64,000 nucleotides of DNA from Lactarius indigo. Taxonomy: Eukaryota; Basidiomycota; Agaricomycetes; Russulales; Russulaceae. The DNA lies in NCBI GenBank assembly GCA_025766275.1, contig JAFKAC010000006.1, positions 930,001 through 994,000 on the forward strand, given 5' to 3'. A program made the position numbers and the translations under genes. The notes below the pieces were generated by a model, which made no database searches, was not told where the DNA came from, and was given only the letters and a program-made list of their open reading frames with translations. Below are positions 9,371 through 20,300 of this stretch, piece after piece. How positions within the stretch are numbered: position 1 is the stretch's first letter; the number at the start of each line of letters is the position of its first letter.

Positions 9371-12300
9371 GAGAGCTGACAGGGAGGCCAATTCAATGTA
9401 TAGTGTTCGCGATAGTGCTATGACAATCAAAGTCCTCATTCGCCTTTACTACAAAGAAGCTCGCATAAATGTGCTACTGGACAGTGGTGCAACAGACAAC
9501 CTAATCGACCAAAACCTAATCCAAAAACTTGGGCTAGGAACCACTCCTTTGAAACCACCCAGATTGGTCCAAAATGTAGATGGATCGCTAAACAAAGATG
9601 GCACCATGACAGAAACATGCCAGTTATGGATAAAAAGAGGAGAAGAAGAAACTCCTTTCCAGTTTTTCGTAACCAGCCTAGGAGAAGATAGAATGATCTT
9701 TGGATACCCCTGGTTTGAACATGAAAACCCAGACATAGACTGGAAGAAACAAGAGCTGAAAGGAGAAGCAGTCACCATCCTGACAGGAGGGTACCGCTTC
9801 CGAAGAAAGCAACACCAAGAAGCAAAAGCGGCAGCAACCAAAACAACCTTTGACCCAGTAAAAGAAACCACAATCCCAGAAGAATACCAGCGCCACAACA
9901 AGGTATTCTCAGACGAAGAAGCACAGCGCTTTCCCCCAGAAAGAGAAGAAGACCATCCCATCACACTGCAACCAGATGCCCCCAACAAGATCAATTGCAA
10001 AATCTACCCCTTGACTCCAGAAGAAGACAAGGAATTAAAAGCATATCTTGACGAAAACATAGCAAAAGGATACATCTATGAAGGGAGCTCCCCCTACGCT
10101 TCTTCCTTCTTCTTCAGAAAGAAAACAGATGGAGGGTTGCACCCTATCCTGGACTACAGACCCCTAAATACTTGGACAATAAAAGACACTTACCCACTAC
10201 CCCTCATCTCCGACATCTTGACCAACTTAAATGGGAAAACACTGTTCTTGAAGTTTGATATCAGATGGGGGTACCATAACATCCGCATAAAAGAGGAAGA
10301 CCAGTGGAAGGCAGCCTTCAAAACACCAAGGGGACTGTTCATCCCTCGAGTCATGACCTTTGGCCTCACAAATGCACCAGCCACCTTTGCAAGAACCATG
10401 AGCAGAATACTCCGACCACTCATGGACAAATACCCCAGAGAACTATTTGTGTACATGGACGATGTCCTAATAGCCACAGAAGAAGATACAGAGCGCCACA
10501 GACAAATTGTACACGAGTTCTTGGAAATCTGTGAAAAAGAATCTTATTTCCTCAAAGCGTTGAAATGCGTGTTCGAACAAAGAAAGATCCACTACCTAGG
10601 CATTGTCATCGATGGGTCTCAGATCAAGATTGACCCAAAGAAGGTAGAAGGACTAAAGGACTGGCCAAGAGACATCAAGTCAGTCAAACAAGCAAGAAGC
10701 GTATTGGGAACACTAAGTTATCAGCGACCCTTTATCCCCAACTTCGCTCACTTAGCAAGACCCATCACGGACACAATAAAGACATCAGAAGGACCATTCA
10801 GATGGACAAAAGAAGCAGCAGAAGCCTTAGAAACTCTCATCACGCTTGTGTGCAAAGACCCCATCTTATGTCAACCAGATATGGACAAACCCTTCGAACT
10901 AGAAGTAGATGCCTCTGCTTTTGCCACAGGAGCAATCTTAACACAAAGAGACAGCCGAAACAAACCACAAGCTGTGGGATACTTCTCCAAATCATTTTCA
11001 GAAGCAGAGCGCAACTATGACATCCATGACAGGGAACTCCTGGCAGTAATCAGAGGACTAGAACACTGGAGACACCTTCTTTTAGGGTCACCCCACGAAA
11101 TCACAGTGTTTACAGACCACAAAAACCTAGAATATTACCGCCACCCTCGACAAATCAATAGGAGAGTGGCGCGTTACATCCCCAGACTTGCAGACTATCA
11201 CATCAAACTTCACCACAAACCCGGACCCCAGAACCATGCAGATGCTCTGTCAAGACGCCCTGACCATGACACCGGAGCAGGAGATAACACCGATGTAGTG
11301 GTCCTGACCCCAACTATCTTCACAAACTCCGCTCTCTCCATAAGGATAGATGACCGGGTCATGGCACACCAATTAGACCACCAAGACACTCTGGACGAGT
11401 GGGCCGCCCCCTTCCACCTAGTAAAACAAGGCAAACACTGGTGGAAAGGCGACAAACTGGTGGTTGTGGACAACACACCGCTAAAGAGGGGGGTAATTTC
11501 CCTGTTTCATGATACAAAAACAGCTGGACACCCTGGAATAACAAAGACCTCATGGTTAGTGTCACAAGACTTTTGGTGGCCAAACATGAAAGACAACATA
11601 TCCGCATATGTAAAGGGTTGTGCCACATGCCAATCAAACAAGAACTTCCCTGGAAACCCGAAACCACCGATATTCCCCATCAAGACTAACCCAGAAGCAC
11701 TCCCTTTTGAAACCATTGCTCTAGACTTCATCACAAAACTACCCCAATCAGAAAACAATGACACAATTCTCACCATCACGGACCATGACTGTTCCAAAGC
11801 AGCCTTCTTTATCCCATGCAGCGAAACAATAGACGCAGAGGGAGTGGCAAAACTCTATGCCAAAACTGTCCTGCCACACTATGGACTACCAAGAAGGGTC
11901 ATCTCCGACAGAGACCCCAGATTCACAGCAAAGTTCATCAAGGAACTATGCAGAGTGCTCGACATAGAACAAAACATCAGCACAGCATACCACCCACAAA
12001 CAGATGGACAATCAGAGCGAACAAACCAGTGGTTAGAACAGTACCTCCGAATGTTCATAAACCACCAACAAAACAATTGGACAGAGCTATTACCACTGGC
12101 ACAATACACCCACAACTCCTGGCCAAGCGCAACCACTAAAAAGGCACCCTACGAATTAATCCTTGGGTACATCCCAAGAGTACACCAACCAGAAAGAACG
12201 ACCACAGTGCCAGGAACACAAGAAAGATTAGAGCGAATCCAGGAAGCCAGAAGGACCGCCCAAGCAGCAATTACCCATGCACAGTCACTCTACAAAGGAT

Positions 12301-14234
12301 CCTCTCACTTTGAACAACACACAGAAGGAGATAGTGTGTGGCTGGATGCCAGGAACTTGAAAACAACGCACCCTAGTTTCAAGTTAGCCCCAAAAAGATA
12401 TGGACCCTTCAGGGTCACAAAGAAGATCTCTGCCACCACATATGCCCTGAAACTTCCCCATCAGTGGTGGATCCACCCAGTGTTCCATGTGTCACTCCTG
12501 ATGCCATACAAAGAAACCTCCATACATGGAAAGAACTTTATGGAACCACCCCCAGATCTAGTAGATGGAGAACAGGAGTGGGAAGTCGAGAAAATACTAG
12601 AAACAAGACACCACAGGAACCAGTTACAGTTCCTAATCAAGTGGAAAGGATACTCCGATGCACACAATAGCTGGGAACCGGAAAAGAACCTCAATGCCCC
12701 AGAGCTTATTCAGGAACACTTTGAAAGCAACCCCAGAAGCGAAGGAGCAAAGCAATGGTTAAAACGAAAGGAAGTAACAATACGAACAGCAACCACCTTC
12801 CCCACTAGCTTCCTCACCATGCCCTCTCGCTCCTCTGTAGAACGCCTCATTGCTCGTGCCATGGAAAGAGGCTCCTTTGACGAAACACCCTCTGTCACAC
12901 CCTCCTCTGGCTATTCTCCCTTCCCAGCACGACCCCCTTCCTTGCCTTCACTCATCCAGGAACCACAGCCCATCGATCCCACCATTCCCAGCGTCATAGA
13001 AACAGAAGGAGGAGGAATAGCCCTTCGCGTTCCCCCTCCTGAACACACAGCTCCCCCCACTCCTGAGATACACCGACCTACCACCTCTCCCCCTGATCCG
13101 AGAGTGACCATGGCTCGCCTCAGCGAAATAACTAACGACCCAATCATGGACGCACTCCCCATTAACTATGAAAGGATGCACATCACTGCTGAAGAAGATG
13201 ACGACCCTGGCTACCCCTTCTTCTTGAATGACCCCTGGAGCAGCCGCTATGTCCACTTCCTCATCCCTGACAATGCTGACCCAACCTCGTACATCCAAAA
13301 GGATGCCAAATGGATCAAGATCAGCGAGAACAAAGAAGATGTCATCGGCACCATGGGCAAGAACCTCCCTCACTATGGCCTCCCCCTCTTCCTCCTTCCC
13401 AGAGACGACAACCCCCACAATCCAGCTCCCCCCATCACCCCAGCTCAGATGCAGAACTTGGACGAAGCTTCCCCCACAGCTAGACAAGTCGATGAAGTCC
13501 TAGAAGACCTGAAAGATGACCGCCTCACAGCAGAGATCTCCAGGACTCGCCAACTCTTGCGAAACCAGAAGGCCCTCCGAAAGGAGATTGAAGGCCTGTA
13601 CAAGACGATGGAGCCCCTCAAAAGGCACCTCCTCAACATGGACATGCAACTAACCAGCACCCGAAGGAGGCTGCAAGAGCACAAGGCCTATGTCCGGATT
13701 GCAGACCGATGGCTCACACTACACCCCCCTCCTCCGGAAGAAGAAACTCACCCCTTCGAAGTCCACCACATTCCTACCCCTGCCCCACCTCGTTACCACT
13801 CCATGCCAGAACTCCATGACGAACCAGAAGGACCTAGCCCCTCTGCAGAAAGGAAGAAGAGGCGCAAGCGCAGATCCAACAAGAAGGGGACTGGCACCAT
13901 CCGACTTTGTTACAGGTGTCAGTCTGAAGACCACCTCTCCTTCGCTTGCCCTCAAAAACAGAAGTTTTGCTGGAGGTGTTCTAGCACTGACCACTTCCCC
14001 TACCAGTGCCTTTGGCCAGCCCCAGAAGAATGCACTCAGTGGTGTGGGAAGTGTTTCACCAGCAACAACCACGAAGAAATCAAGTGCCCCAAGTATGAAA
14101 ATTGTCGCAAGTGTGGGGCCCATGGCCCCTTCAACTTCCTTCGCCAACATCACTGCCCCCTCCCTCGTGAAAGCACCCCCTGCAACGATGGGGACAACGA
14201 TGTCTACGACCTGATGGACTTTGAAGCACTCTAG
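9315..14234 (+). CDS. Pol polyprotein of family A (protease-RT-RNase H-integrase-chromodomain-tail)
   Basis: The frame is open from 9315. A precise start is not obvious, since it probably follows a -1 shift or processing from Gag. Counting from 9354: aspartic protease LLDSGATDNL (~41-50); reverse transcriptase with FDIRWGY (~300) and the catalytic YMDD (~366); RNase H with DASAFATGA (~516); integrase zinc finger H-H-C-C (~717-760); and integrase core with LDFITKLP (~792), SDRDPRF (~851) and SERTNQWLEQYL (~887). A chromodomain follows at about 1073-1130 (VEKILETR, LIKWKGY, SWEP), likely directing integration to modified chromatin. About 490 more residues follow: a Pro/Ser/Thr-rich stretch, a coiled coil (~1390-1446), a basic KKRRKRRS patch, and several Cys/His knuckles (~1517-1610). 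This tail is unusual. No frameshift or stop occurs in the whole frame. Confidence 0.95.
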   Translation, partial: GRKETLLCLRSGFLRCRPVRADREANSMYSVRDSAMTIKVLIRLYYKEARINVLLDSGATDNLIDQNLIQKLGLGTTPLKPPRLVQNVDGSLNKDGTMTETCQLWIKRGEEETPFQFFVTSLGEDRMIFGYPWFEHENPDIDWKKQELKGEAVTILTGGYRFRRKQHQEAKAAATKTTFDPVKETTIPEEYQRHNKVFSDEEAQRFPPEREEDHPITLQPDAPNKINCKIYPLTPEEDKELKAYLDENIAKGYIYEGSSPYASSFFFRKKTDGGLHPILDYRPLNTWTIKDTYPLPLISDILTNLNGKTLFLKFDIRWGYHNIRIKEEDQWKAAFKTPRGLFIPRVMTFGLTNAPATFARTMSRILRPLMDKYPRELFVYMDDVLIATEEDTERHRQIVHEFLEICEKESYFLKALKCVFEQRKIHYLGIVIDGSQIKIDPKKVEGLKDWPRDIKSVKQARSVLGTLSYQRPFIPNFAHLARPITDTIKTSEGPFRWTKEAAEALETLITLVCKDPILCQPDMDKPFELEVDASAFATGAILTQRDSRNKPQAVGYFSKSFSEAERNYDIHDRELLAVIRGLEHWRHLLLGSPHEITVFTDHKNLEYYRHPRQINRRVARYIPRLADYHIKLHHKPGPQNHADALSRRPDHDTGAGDNTDVVVLTPTIFTNSALSIRIDDRVMAHQLDHQDTLDEWAAPFHLVKQGKHWWKGDKLVVVDNTPLKRGVISLFHDTKTAGHPGITKTSWLVSQDFWWPNMKDNISAYVKGCATCQSNKNFPGNPKPPIFPIKTNPEALPFETIALDFITKLPQSENNDTILTITDHDCSKAAFFIPCSETIDAEGVAKLYAKTVLPHYGLPRRVISDRDPRFTAKFIKELCRVLDIEQNISTAYHPQTDGQSERTNQWLEQYLRMFINHQQNNWTELLPLAQYTHNSWPSATTKKAPYELILGYIPRVHQPERTTTVPGTQERLERIQEARRTAQAAITHAQSLYKGSSHFEQHTEGDSVWLDARNLKTTHPSFKLAPKRYGPFRVTKKISATTYALKLPHQWWIHPVFHVSLLMPYKETSIHGKNFMEPPPDLVDGEQEWEVEKILETRHHRNQLQFLIKWKGYSDAHNSWEPEKNLNAPELIQEHFESNPRSEGAKQWLKRKEVTIRTATTFPTSFLTMPSRSSVERLIARAMERGSFDETPSVTPSSGYSPFPARPPSLPSLIQEPQPIDPTIPSVIETEGGGIALRVPPPEHTAPPTPEIHRPTTSPPDPRVTMARLSEITNDPIMDALPINYERMHITAEEDDDPGYPFFLNDPWSSRYVHFLIPDNADPTSYIQKDAKWIKISENKEDVIGTMGKNLPHYGLPLFLLPRDDNPHNPAPPITPAQMQNLDEASPTARQVDEVLEDLKDDRLTAEISRTRQLLRNQKALRKEIEGLYKTMEPLKRHLLNMDMQLTSTRRRLQEHKAYVRIADRWLTLHPPPPEEETHPFEVHHIPTPAPPRYHSMPELHDEPEGPSPSAERKKRRKRRSNKKGTGTIRLCYRCQSEDHLSFACPQKQKFCWRCSSTDHFPYQCLWPAPEECTQWCGKCFTSNNHEEIKCPKYENCRKCGAHGPFNFLRQHHCPLPRESTPCNDGDNDVYDLMDFEAL

Positions 14235-14260
14235 GGAGAGTTGACTTAGAGAGGGGCTCA

Positions 14261-14839
14261 TGTTATGATCCGACGCTTCGGACCTCAGTCACAGTATGTC
14301 TCCACCCTGCCTTTCCCCTTCTGTACTATACCTTGTTACCAAAGGAGCTACTGTTACTAGTGGCGCTGTTTCTTTGATCCGAACTTCTGCTTGCTCCGTT
14401 TAGTCTCTTTGATATTGTGTGGACTTGTGTTCATGTTGTTTGGAACCCTGTCCTATATAAACTTGTACTATAGACCGTAGGAAGCCAGACTTGGCTTTGT
14501 TTGCAATCTAGCAACCTTGCCTCCGTACTTTGGTGTGACCTTGCCTCATTCCCCTCCTCTTGTGCATCCCCTACCTCAGTCCCTAACCAGGACACTTCGA
14601 AGTCTTTGCAGTTGAACTATATCAACGCGTCACACCTGTTATACTCTGTGCACTAGCAAGATCAAGTGTAGAGAAGTGTCAGACACTTCGGACGAGGAGT
14701 CCTATATTACAGAGTAGTGCTGCACCCTGTGCCACACTTTTGCCACTTGTATTTCATAGCAATAAGACAACAGAAGTCTTCGCTTGATACTTGTGTGATT
14801 AGAAACCTTCAGAACCCACGCCCCTGCTAGGGCGTAACA
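14261..14839 (+). repeat. 3' LTR of family A element
   Basis: 579 bp, preceded by a purine-rich tract. Followed by the target duplication TACTA and then by the continuing copia LTR. Confidence 0.95.
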
Positions 14840-15182
14840 TACTAGGATATATTCACCTGTACAAATGGACAAGGCACTGGGGCTGGTAAGTACAGGTAAG
14901 CAGATAGTAAACTACTGTAACTCACCTCAGAATCTGCACACGCTAGAGCAGATACTGAGGTTCTACAATACGAAAATATGAGATGTTTTATACTTCAAGT
15001 ATATGAAAATAAATTTCTCTCTCACTTCCACAGAATGGTGTAGGTAACAGGAATCAAGACAGTAAGTAAGTGAAAATATCATGACATCACATGTGTTTGC
15101 ATGACATCTGCTCAGTACCAAAATATATGGAATATATGGGATGGACACAATTGATAAGATAAGAATAGAACTTACTTCAACA
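14840..15182 (-). repeat. Copia 3' LTR, proximal part (U3 and start of R)
   Basis: Read on the minus strand, the pol stop is followed by a purine tract GAGGGGGAG and then TGTTGAAGTAAG (ending at 15182), which I take as the LTR start. A TATAAAA box lies at 14992-14986 and the predicted transcription start about 33 nt further, near 14959. The sequence from there on (14959 to 14840, then 6905 to 6772) matches the leader at 19868-19629. The part from 15182 to 14960 has no counterpart at the 5' end of the element. Confidence 0.75.
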
Positions 15183-15189
15183 CTCCCCC

Positions 15190-18100
15190 TCAAACCGTGT
15201 GAAGTCCAAGACATTCGGTGAAATGCTTGACCTTGGGTGAGGGGAGTGCTTTGGTTAGCATGTCGGCCACCATGTCCACCATGGGGCAGTACACGAGGTG
15301 TAGAGTGCCATTTTCAACCACCCAATGAATGAAGTGGTAGTGCACGTTGATGTGCTTCGTGTGCAGGTGAAACTGATGATCCTTTGTCAGCACAATTGCT
15401 GACTGGTTGTCTGAGAACAAGGTAGTCGCATCGGTGATGGGTTCAAAGACTTCTGACAGCAAATTCCAGAGCCATAAGGCCTCCTTCATGCCATGCGTCG
15501 CAGCAATGTACTTGCTCTCAGTGGTGGAGAGGGATACGATCTCCTGCTTCTTCGAAGACCAGGAGACCACGCTGCCATTGATGAGGAACGCGTATCCTGT
15601 GATCGTGCAGTGGTCCTCCATCATGCTGCCATCTGTGTCTGTGTACCCAATCAGGGTGTGATGTGCCTTGCCATATGTGAGCCACAGATCACACGTCCCC
15701 ACCAGGTAGCGGAAGATGTGTTTTACCATGGTCCAGTGTGCCATTCTGGGGTTAGCCAAGAATTGAGTGACAGTGGCAACCGTGAATGCAATGTCCGGGC
15801 AAGTAGCAAGCACTGCCCAGTTGAGTGCACTGACAGCCTTGTGATAGGGCACATCGTGCATGACCGCGAACTTGGCCGCATCTGCCAGGGCTTGCTCCAA
15901 AAGTGAGCTGAACTTGGGTGTCGAAGGGGGTGGAGACGGTCTTCACATCATTGAAACTGAAGTGTCACAGGATTGAGTCAACATAGGACCACTGTGACAG
16001 GTGCACAGTGCCCCCGGCACAGTCCCACTTCACCTCGATCCTGAGCATCCAGTGGAGCTCACTGAGGTCCATGACCTCAATGTGCTTATGGAGCCTGGCC
16101 TTGAGGGCATTGACCACTGCAGCACTGCTAGCTGCAATTGTGCAGTTGTCAACGTGCACCGTGATGACAATAATCACATGAGGGTGTTTGATATGCTTGT
16201 AGAATACTGCTTGATCTACCTTGCATTGCTGGAAACCGAGACTGCTGAGGATTTGCATGAACTTCTGGTACCAGTGGCACCCAGCTTGTTTGAGGCCATA
16301 CAGTGACTTGCAGAGGTGCAGGACGCAGCCAGAAGTGTCTTTGTGGTAGCTGGGGGGGTGACACATATACAATACCTTGTCAGGCATCAGTTCGCTGTTG
16401 AGGTATGCACCCTTAATGTTGACTTGGTGTAACTCCAGCCCAAGTCGGTTTGCCATTGCAATGACTGTCCACAACGATGCAAGCCAAGCAACAGGGGTGT
16501 AGGTGTTGAAGTAATCCACCCCCTCAACTTGGCTGAAACCCTGCACCACGAGGCATGCCTTGTAGCACACAACCTTGCTGGAAGCATCCTTCTTGGCCTT
16601 GAATACCCACTTCAAGCCAATAATGTTTGCTCCAGGGGGTGCATGTTTGAGTGACCAGGTGCCAGCGGCATAGAGAGTGGCAAGCTCTTCATGGATGGCC
16701 TGCTCCCAGAGCGGCCAGTTGGGCTGGCATTTCACCTCAGCTAGATTGCAAGGTTCAAGAGCTTTGGAATCTGCCGTTTCAGCCACCAAGGCCATTTCGA
16801 CTCCGACCCAATTTTCGTGCAGGGTTGGTAGGCTGCTTTTGACAGACCACACCATATCAATTGACTCCCCCTCATCCTCTACAAAGCTGCCAGGGACCGA
16901 AATTCCTCTAGGTATGACAGGATCTGAGTGATGCATGGAGGTGATGCCAACACCTGCTTGGAGTTCTCACATGATGCAGGATGGCTTGTGAATATGAGAG
17001 GTGCGTTCTGGCTCTGGTTCAGGCAGCATTGACTCTACCTTGGACAGCGATGACAATGACGACTGTCTGGACAGAGGTGCTGGGACTGGGACTGGCTGAG
17101 GAGGTGCTGAAGGTGGCGGCGGTGTGAACAGCAAGGGTATCAGCACGGCGTGCAACTTGCCAGGCAAAGTTTTGGGGATAGGTACATCCAATTTCTCCCC
17201 CTCGAGCCACTCAGCCGCAGTGAAATACACATTGCATTTGATGCCTACTGACCTGTTTGAGGGCCAGTATACTTGGTGGCCACACAACTCAGTATCAAAA
17301 CTGATCCAGCACCCTTCGCAAGCCCTTGGGTCTAGCTTGGAGCCATTCAGGTTGTGCACCCAAATGGGGTCCCCAAAGCGTTTCAGCCTGGACAAGTCAG
17401 GAGGTGAGCTGTACAGCACCTGCCAGGGAGTACCACCACCCAGTGCCCACATGGAAGTGTGGTTCTTCAGCCAGGTGGAGTGACAGAGAGCCTCCCCCCA
17501 CAAGCTCTGGGGAAGACCAGCAGTGTGCAAGAGGGCATGCACTTTCTTGACCAGGGTACAGTTGAGGTGCTCGGCAACACCATTAAGCTGGGGGGAATCA
17601 TGGATGGTGAGTCTGCGCACTATACCAGTGTCCACAAGATGCTTGCTGAACGCATCGCTCAGGTACTCACTGCTGTGGTCTGATCGCAAGACCTTGATCA
17701 CAGTGCAGTGGTTCTGGGTTCACACCCACACCTCAAACTGGCAGTAGTTCACAAAGGTGGCACTCTTTTCTGCAAGGAGGTAGGTGACAGTGTACTGGGT
17801 TGTGTCATTGGTGAAGGTGATGAAGTAGCGCTGTCCTGTCTGGGTTGCTATGGGAGCGGGGCCCCAGATGTTGGTATGTATCTTGTCACCAAAATTCTTG
17901 GCCTGTGGGCTGACATGTATCTTGGGGATGGGCTGATGGGTGGCACAGGCATAGAGACATGCATCACAGTGCTCCTCCTGCAAATTTGGGTGAAGTGTGA
18001 TGCTGGTGACAAGTTGGTCCTCAATGAGTTTGTGGGTGGTAGCAGGTGCAATATGCCCCATGCACCTGTGAAGTTCCATGATGCTGACAATCTCCACAGC

Positions 18101-19624
18101 ATAACCACCTTTGCACTCATGCACAACATGGTACAGTCCATGTGGAGTGCATGCGATGCTCGCAAGGTGTTCTCCCACACTGGACTCAATCTTGAGATGC
18201 CCCTCGCCAATTGCAATGTGGTAGCACAGGCTGTCAAGTGCCCCAAGAGATACCAGGGTGTAGCCGATGGATGGTGCATGCAGCACATTCTCAAGCATAA
18301 GCTTGGATTCGCCATTTCCATTCAGCATGCTGACCACCATACTTCCAGTGCCCACAGCTGGGAACTGCTGGCTGTTGGCCACATTCAAGAAAACCAGATG
18401 CTCAAGTGGTCGGTAAGTCAAGAAATCATTGCAATAGGGTGAAATGTGGTGCATAGAGCCAGAATCATAGAGTTCTACATGGGTGGGTCTCACCACCTCC
18501 ATCTGTGTGATAGCAGCTGCTGCAAGCCTGCCAGACAATGTGGTGCTCACCCCTGCTTCTTTGCACTCTTGAGGGGTGACAACTTGGCTTTCTGGTATCT
18601 TGAAGACATCCCTGGTGAACACAGCTGACCAGCATCTGTCTGGCTCAACAGACATCCAGCCCTCTGTGCTGGCATTGTCTTCAGGGATTGCCACAACATT
18701 GGCTGATCCAACCGACTTCTTCTTGAGCTTTGTGGCATTCTGGTATGTCAGCAGTTGGCTAGACTGCCTGGACGAGTTGGACTGATTTTGATTTTGATTG
18801 GACTGGGTGTCCTTCTTCAGTGAACAGCACTCGTGTGCCCAGTGACCTAGTTTGCCGCAATTGTGGCACTTGCCTTTCCTCTGCTTCTTTCTGCTGTCCC
18901 CTTGCATTGCTGCCATTGCTTCATCCTGGCTCTGGGGTTGCTTCCCTTTGCCAGATGTAGCTCCATTGTGCTTGTGCTGCACCACCAAATGATTGGCCTC
19001 CTCAGAAATATGGTTGATAAGAAGGTTTAGGTTGATGGAGGTGGTAGGGGACATGACATGAGCGGCGGTGAGTAGGCCTGAGGCAAACTTGGACATTTCA
19101 TCTGGGATAGCCTTGATTATCACTGACTGGTACTCCTTCTCAGATACAGTGACACCCACAGCCGTGAGCTCTTTGCACTTCACGTGCATCTGTCTGAGGA
19201 ATGAATGAATGTCCCCACTGTGTGAGCAATGCATCTGGGAGAAGGCAGTAAGCATGTCTGTCTCTGTGTACTGGCTCTTTATGCTGAACTCAGTGGTAAC
19301 TTTGTTCCAGCGTTCTTTGGCAGAGGTGAGTGACTTTAGGCAAATGGCAGTGGAGTCAGGAAGACGCTGGGAAAGAAGGTACTTGGCTATGGTCTCCTCC
19401 TGGGTCCACTTGGCAATGGCTTTCTTTTCATCATCCATGGGCTTGTTTGGGTCAGCTGCAATGGGACATGGGGACTTGCCAGTGAAGTGAGCCCATTTCT
19501 GGTTTGCTTCCATGGCCTTCTGGAAGCACATGCTGAAGATGGCCCAGTTGGAGCTGGTGGGGTCAAGGCATGGGATGGAGGTTGGGAGTGGGTTGTTCAT
19601 AGCAGTGGGAAGGGCAGGGCCCAT
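15190..19624 (-). pseudogene. Ty1/copia Gag-Pol, broken by stops and a frameshift
   Basis: Minus strand, starting at the ATG at 19624. Segments: 19624-17720 (Gag, Pro and start of integrase), 17701-16967 (integrase core), 16936-15965 (reverse transcriptase) and, in another frame, 15900-15190 (end of RT and RNase H). Visible motifs are a CCHC knuckle CHNCGKLGHWAHEC, a protease-like LYDSGSMHHIS, a GAG-pre-integrase region with HRCMGH and HCDAC, integrase residues around RSDHSSEY and NGVAEHLN, an RT region with GLKWVFKAK, the RT_2 motif LHQVNIKGAYLN, SLYGLKQAG and VHVDN, and a terminal RNase H with TESKYIAATHG, DNQSAI and DMLTKALP. The order integrase before RT defines copia. The three in-frame stops are all TGA and one frameshift lies near 15905. 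The element is inactive. Confidence 0.93.
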
Positions 19625-19628
19625 AACC

Positions 19629-19868
19629 TCTTACAAGGTATGGACGCTTGGAAATGTAAAGTAGTGTAGTGAGTAATAAATAAGTTCAAGAGCATGTGCC
19701 ACCTGTACAAATGGACAAGGCACTCAAATCTGCACACACTAGAGCAGATACTAGGATATATTCACCTGTACAAACAGACAAGGCACTGGGGCCAGTAAGT
19801 ACAGGTAAGTGGATAGTAAACTACTGTAACTCACCTCAGAATCTGCATACGCTAGAGCAGATACTGAG
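19629..19868 (-). repeat. Copia 5' leader (R-U5 only, no U3)
   Basis: This 240-bp segment lies immediately upstream of the copia gag ATG on the minus strand. It matches the downstream half of the 3' LTR but stops matching at 19868, the base corresponding to the transcription start predicted from the 3' LTR TATA box. It contains the repeat unit both with and without the 49-nt intron-like insert. The U3/promoter part is missing. Confidence 0.75.
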
Positions 19869-20300
19869 CTGTTGCAATGGTAACATTGCCATCTATGGGG
19901 TTTTTCATGGAGTTGGGGAAACTCAACTGGCCCTCTGCATTGAGGAGAGAGGGGGATGGCGTAGCAGGAGAAACATTGTGGGGTTGGGAGGGCAGTGAGT
20001 TGTGCATATTTGTTGGTGATGAGAGTGAGGGCCCTGGCATACTGTAGGCATCGTTTGGTTCCTGCTAACATTGTGTCCACAGTGAGTTGTTCAGACCTGA
20101 GTTTTTGGGCCATGTTCTCCAGTTCTTCATGCCTCTGCAGCTGGTCCAGCTCCTTCATTGCAGCAAGCCCCATGTGAAGTCACGTCACTTCAGTTGTAAG
20201 TCACAGCATATTGAACTCAACCAGGGTTTCATTGAGGGCACATGTGTGGATGTCATTTGGGTTGAAGAACTGGAGTTGCTCAGCAGAGAAGGGGGGGGGG
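19869..20300 (-). other. Sequence between the copia leader and the family B element
   Basis: On the minus strand an ORF reads through from about 20173, with a Gln/Leu/Glu-rich helix-like stretch (ELDQLQRHEELENMAQKLR), into the copia leader. The right edge (20296-20300, GGGGG) is the target duplication of the family B insertion, and the pre-insertion sequence continues at 27550. I cannot identify it; it could be the end of another gene or element joined to the copia copy. Confidence 0.35.

Larger units (their letters stand above)
6906..14839 (+). mobile_element. Full-length Ty3/gypsy chromovirus, family A
   Basis: The element is 7934 bp. It has 579-bp LTRs at 6906-7484 and 14261-14839 beginning TGTTATGATCC and ending GCGTAACA, flanked by TACTA at 6901-6905 and 14840-14844. 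The order is LTR, self-primer-type PBS, gag with a CCHC knuckle, protease, reverse transcriptase, RNase H, integrase, chromodomain, a long extra tail, a purine-rich tract (GAGAGGGG, about 14250-14257), and LTR. Integrase before RNase H is not seen; RT-RNH-IN order and the chromodomain place it with the chromoviruses. It is inserted into the 3' LTR of a copia element, so it is younger than that element. Pol is one open frame of over 1600 codons, but gag carries stops, so the copy is probably not autonomous now. Confidence 0.96.

Noticed and set aside
13719..14261. 180-codon ORF antisense to the end of the family A pol
   Set aside because: Shadow of a clear coding frame with knuckle motifs on the other strand; no features of its own.
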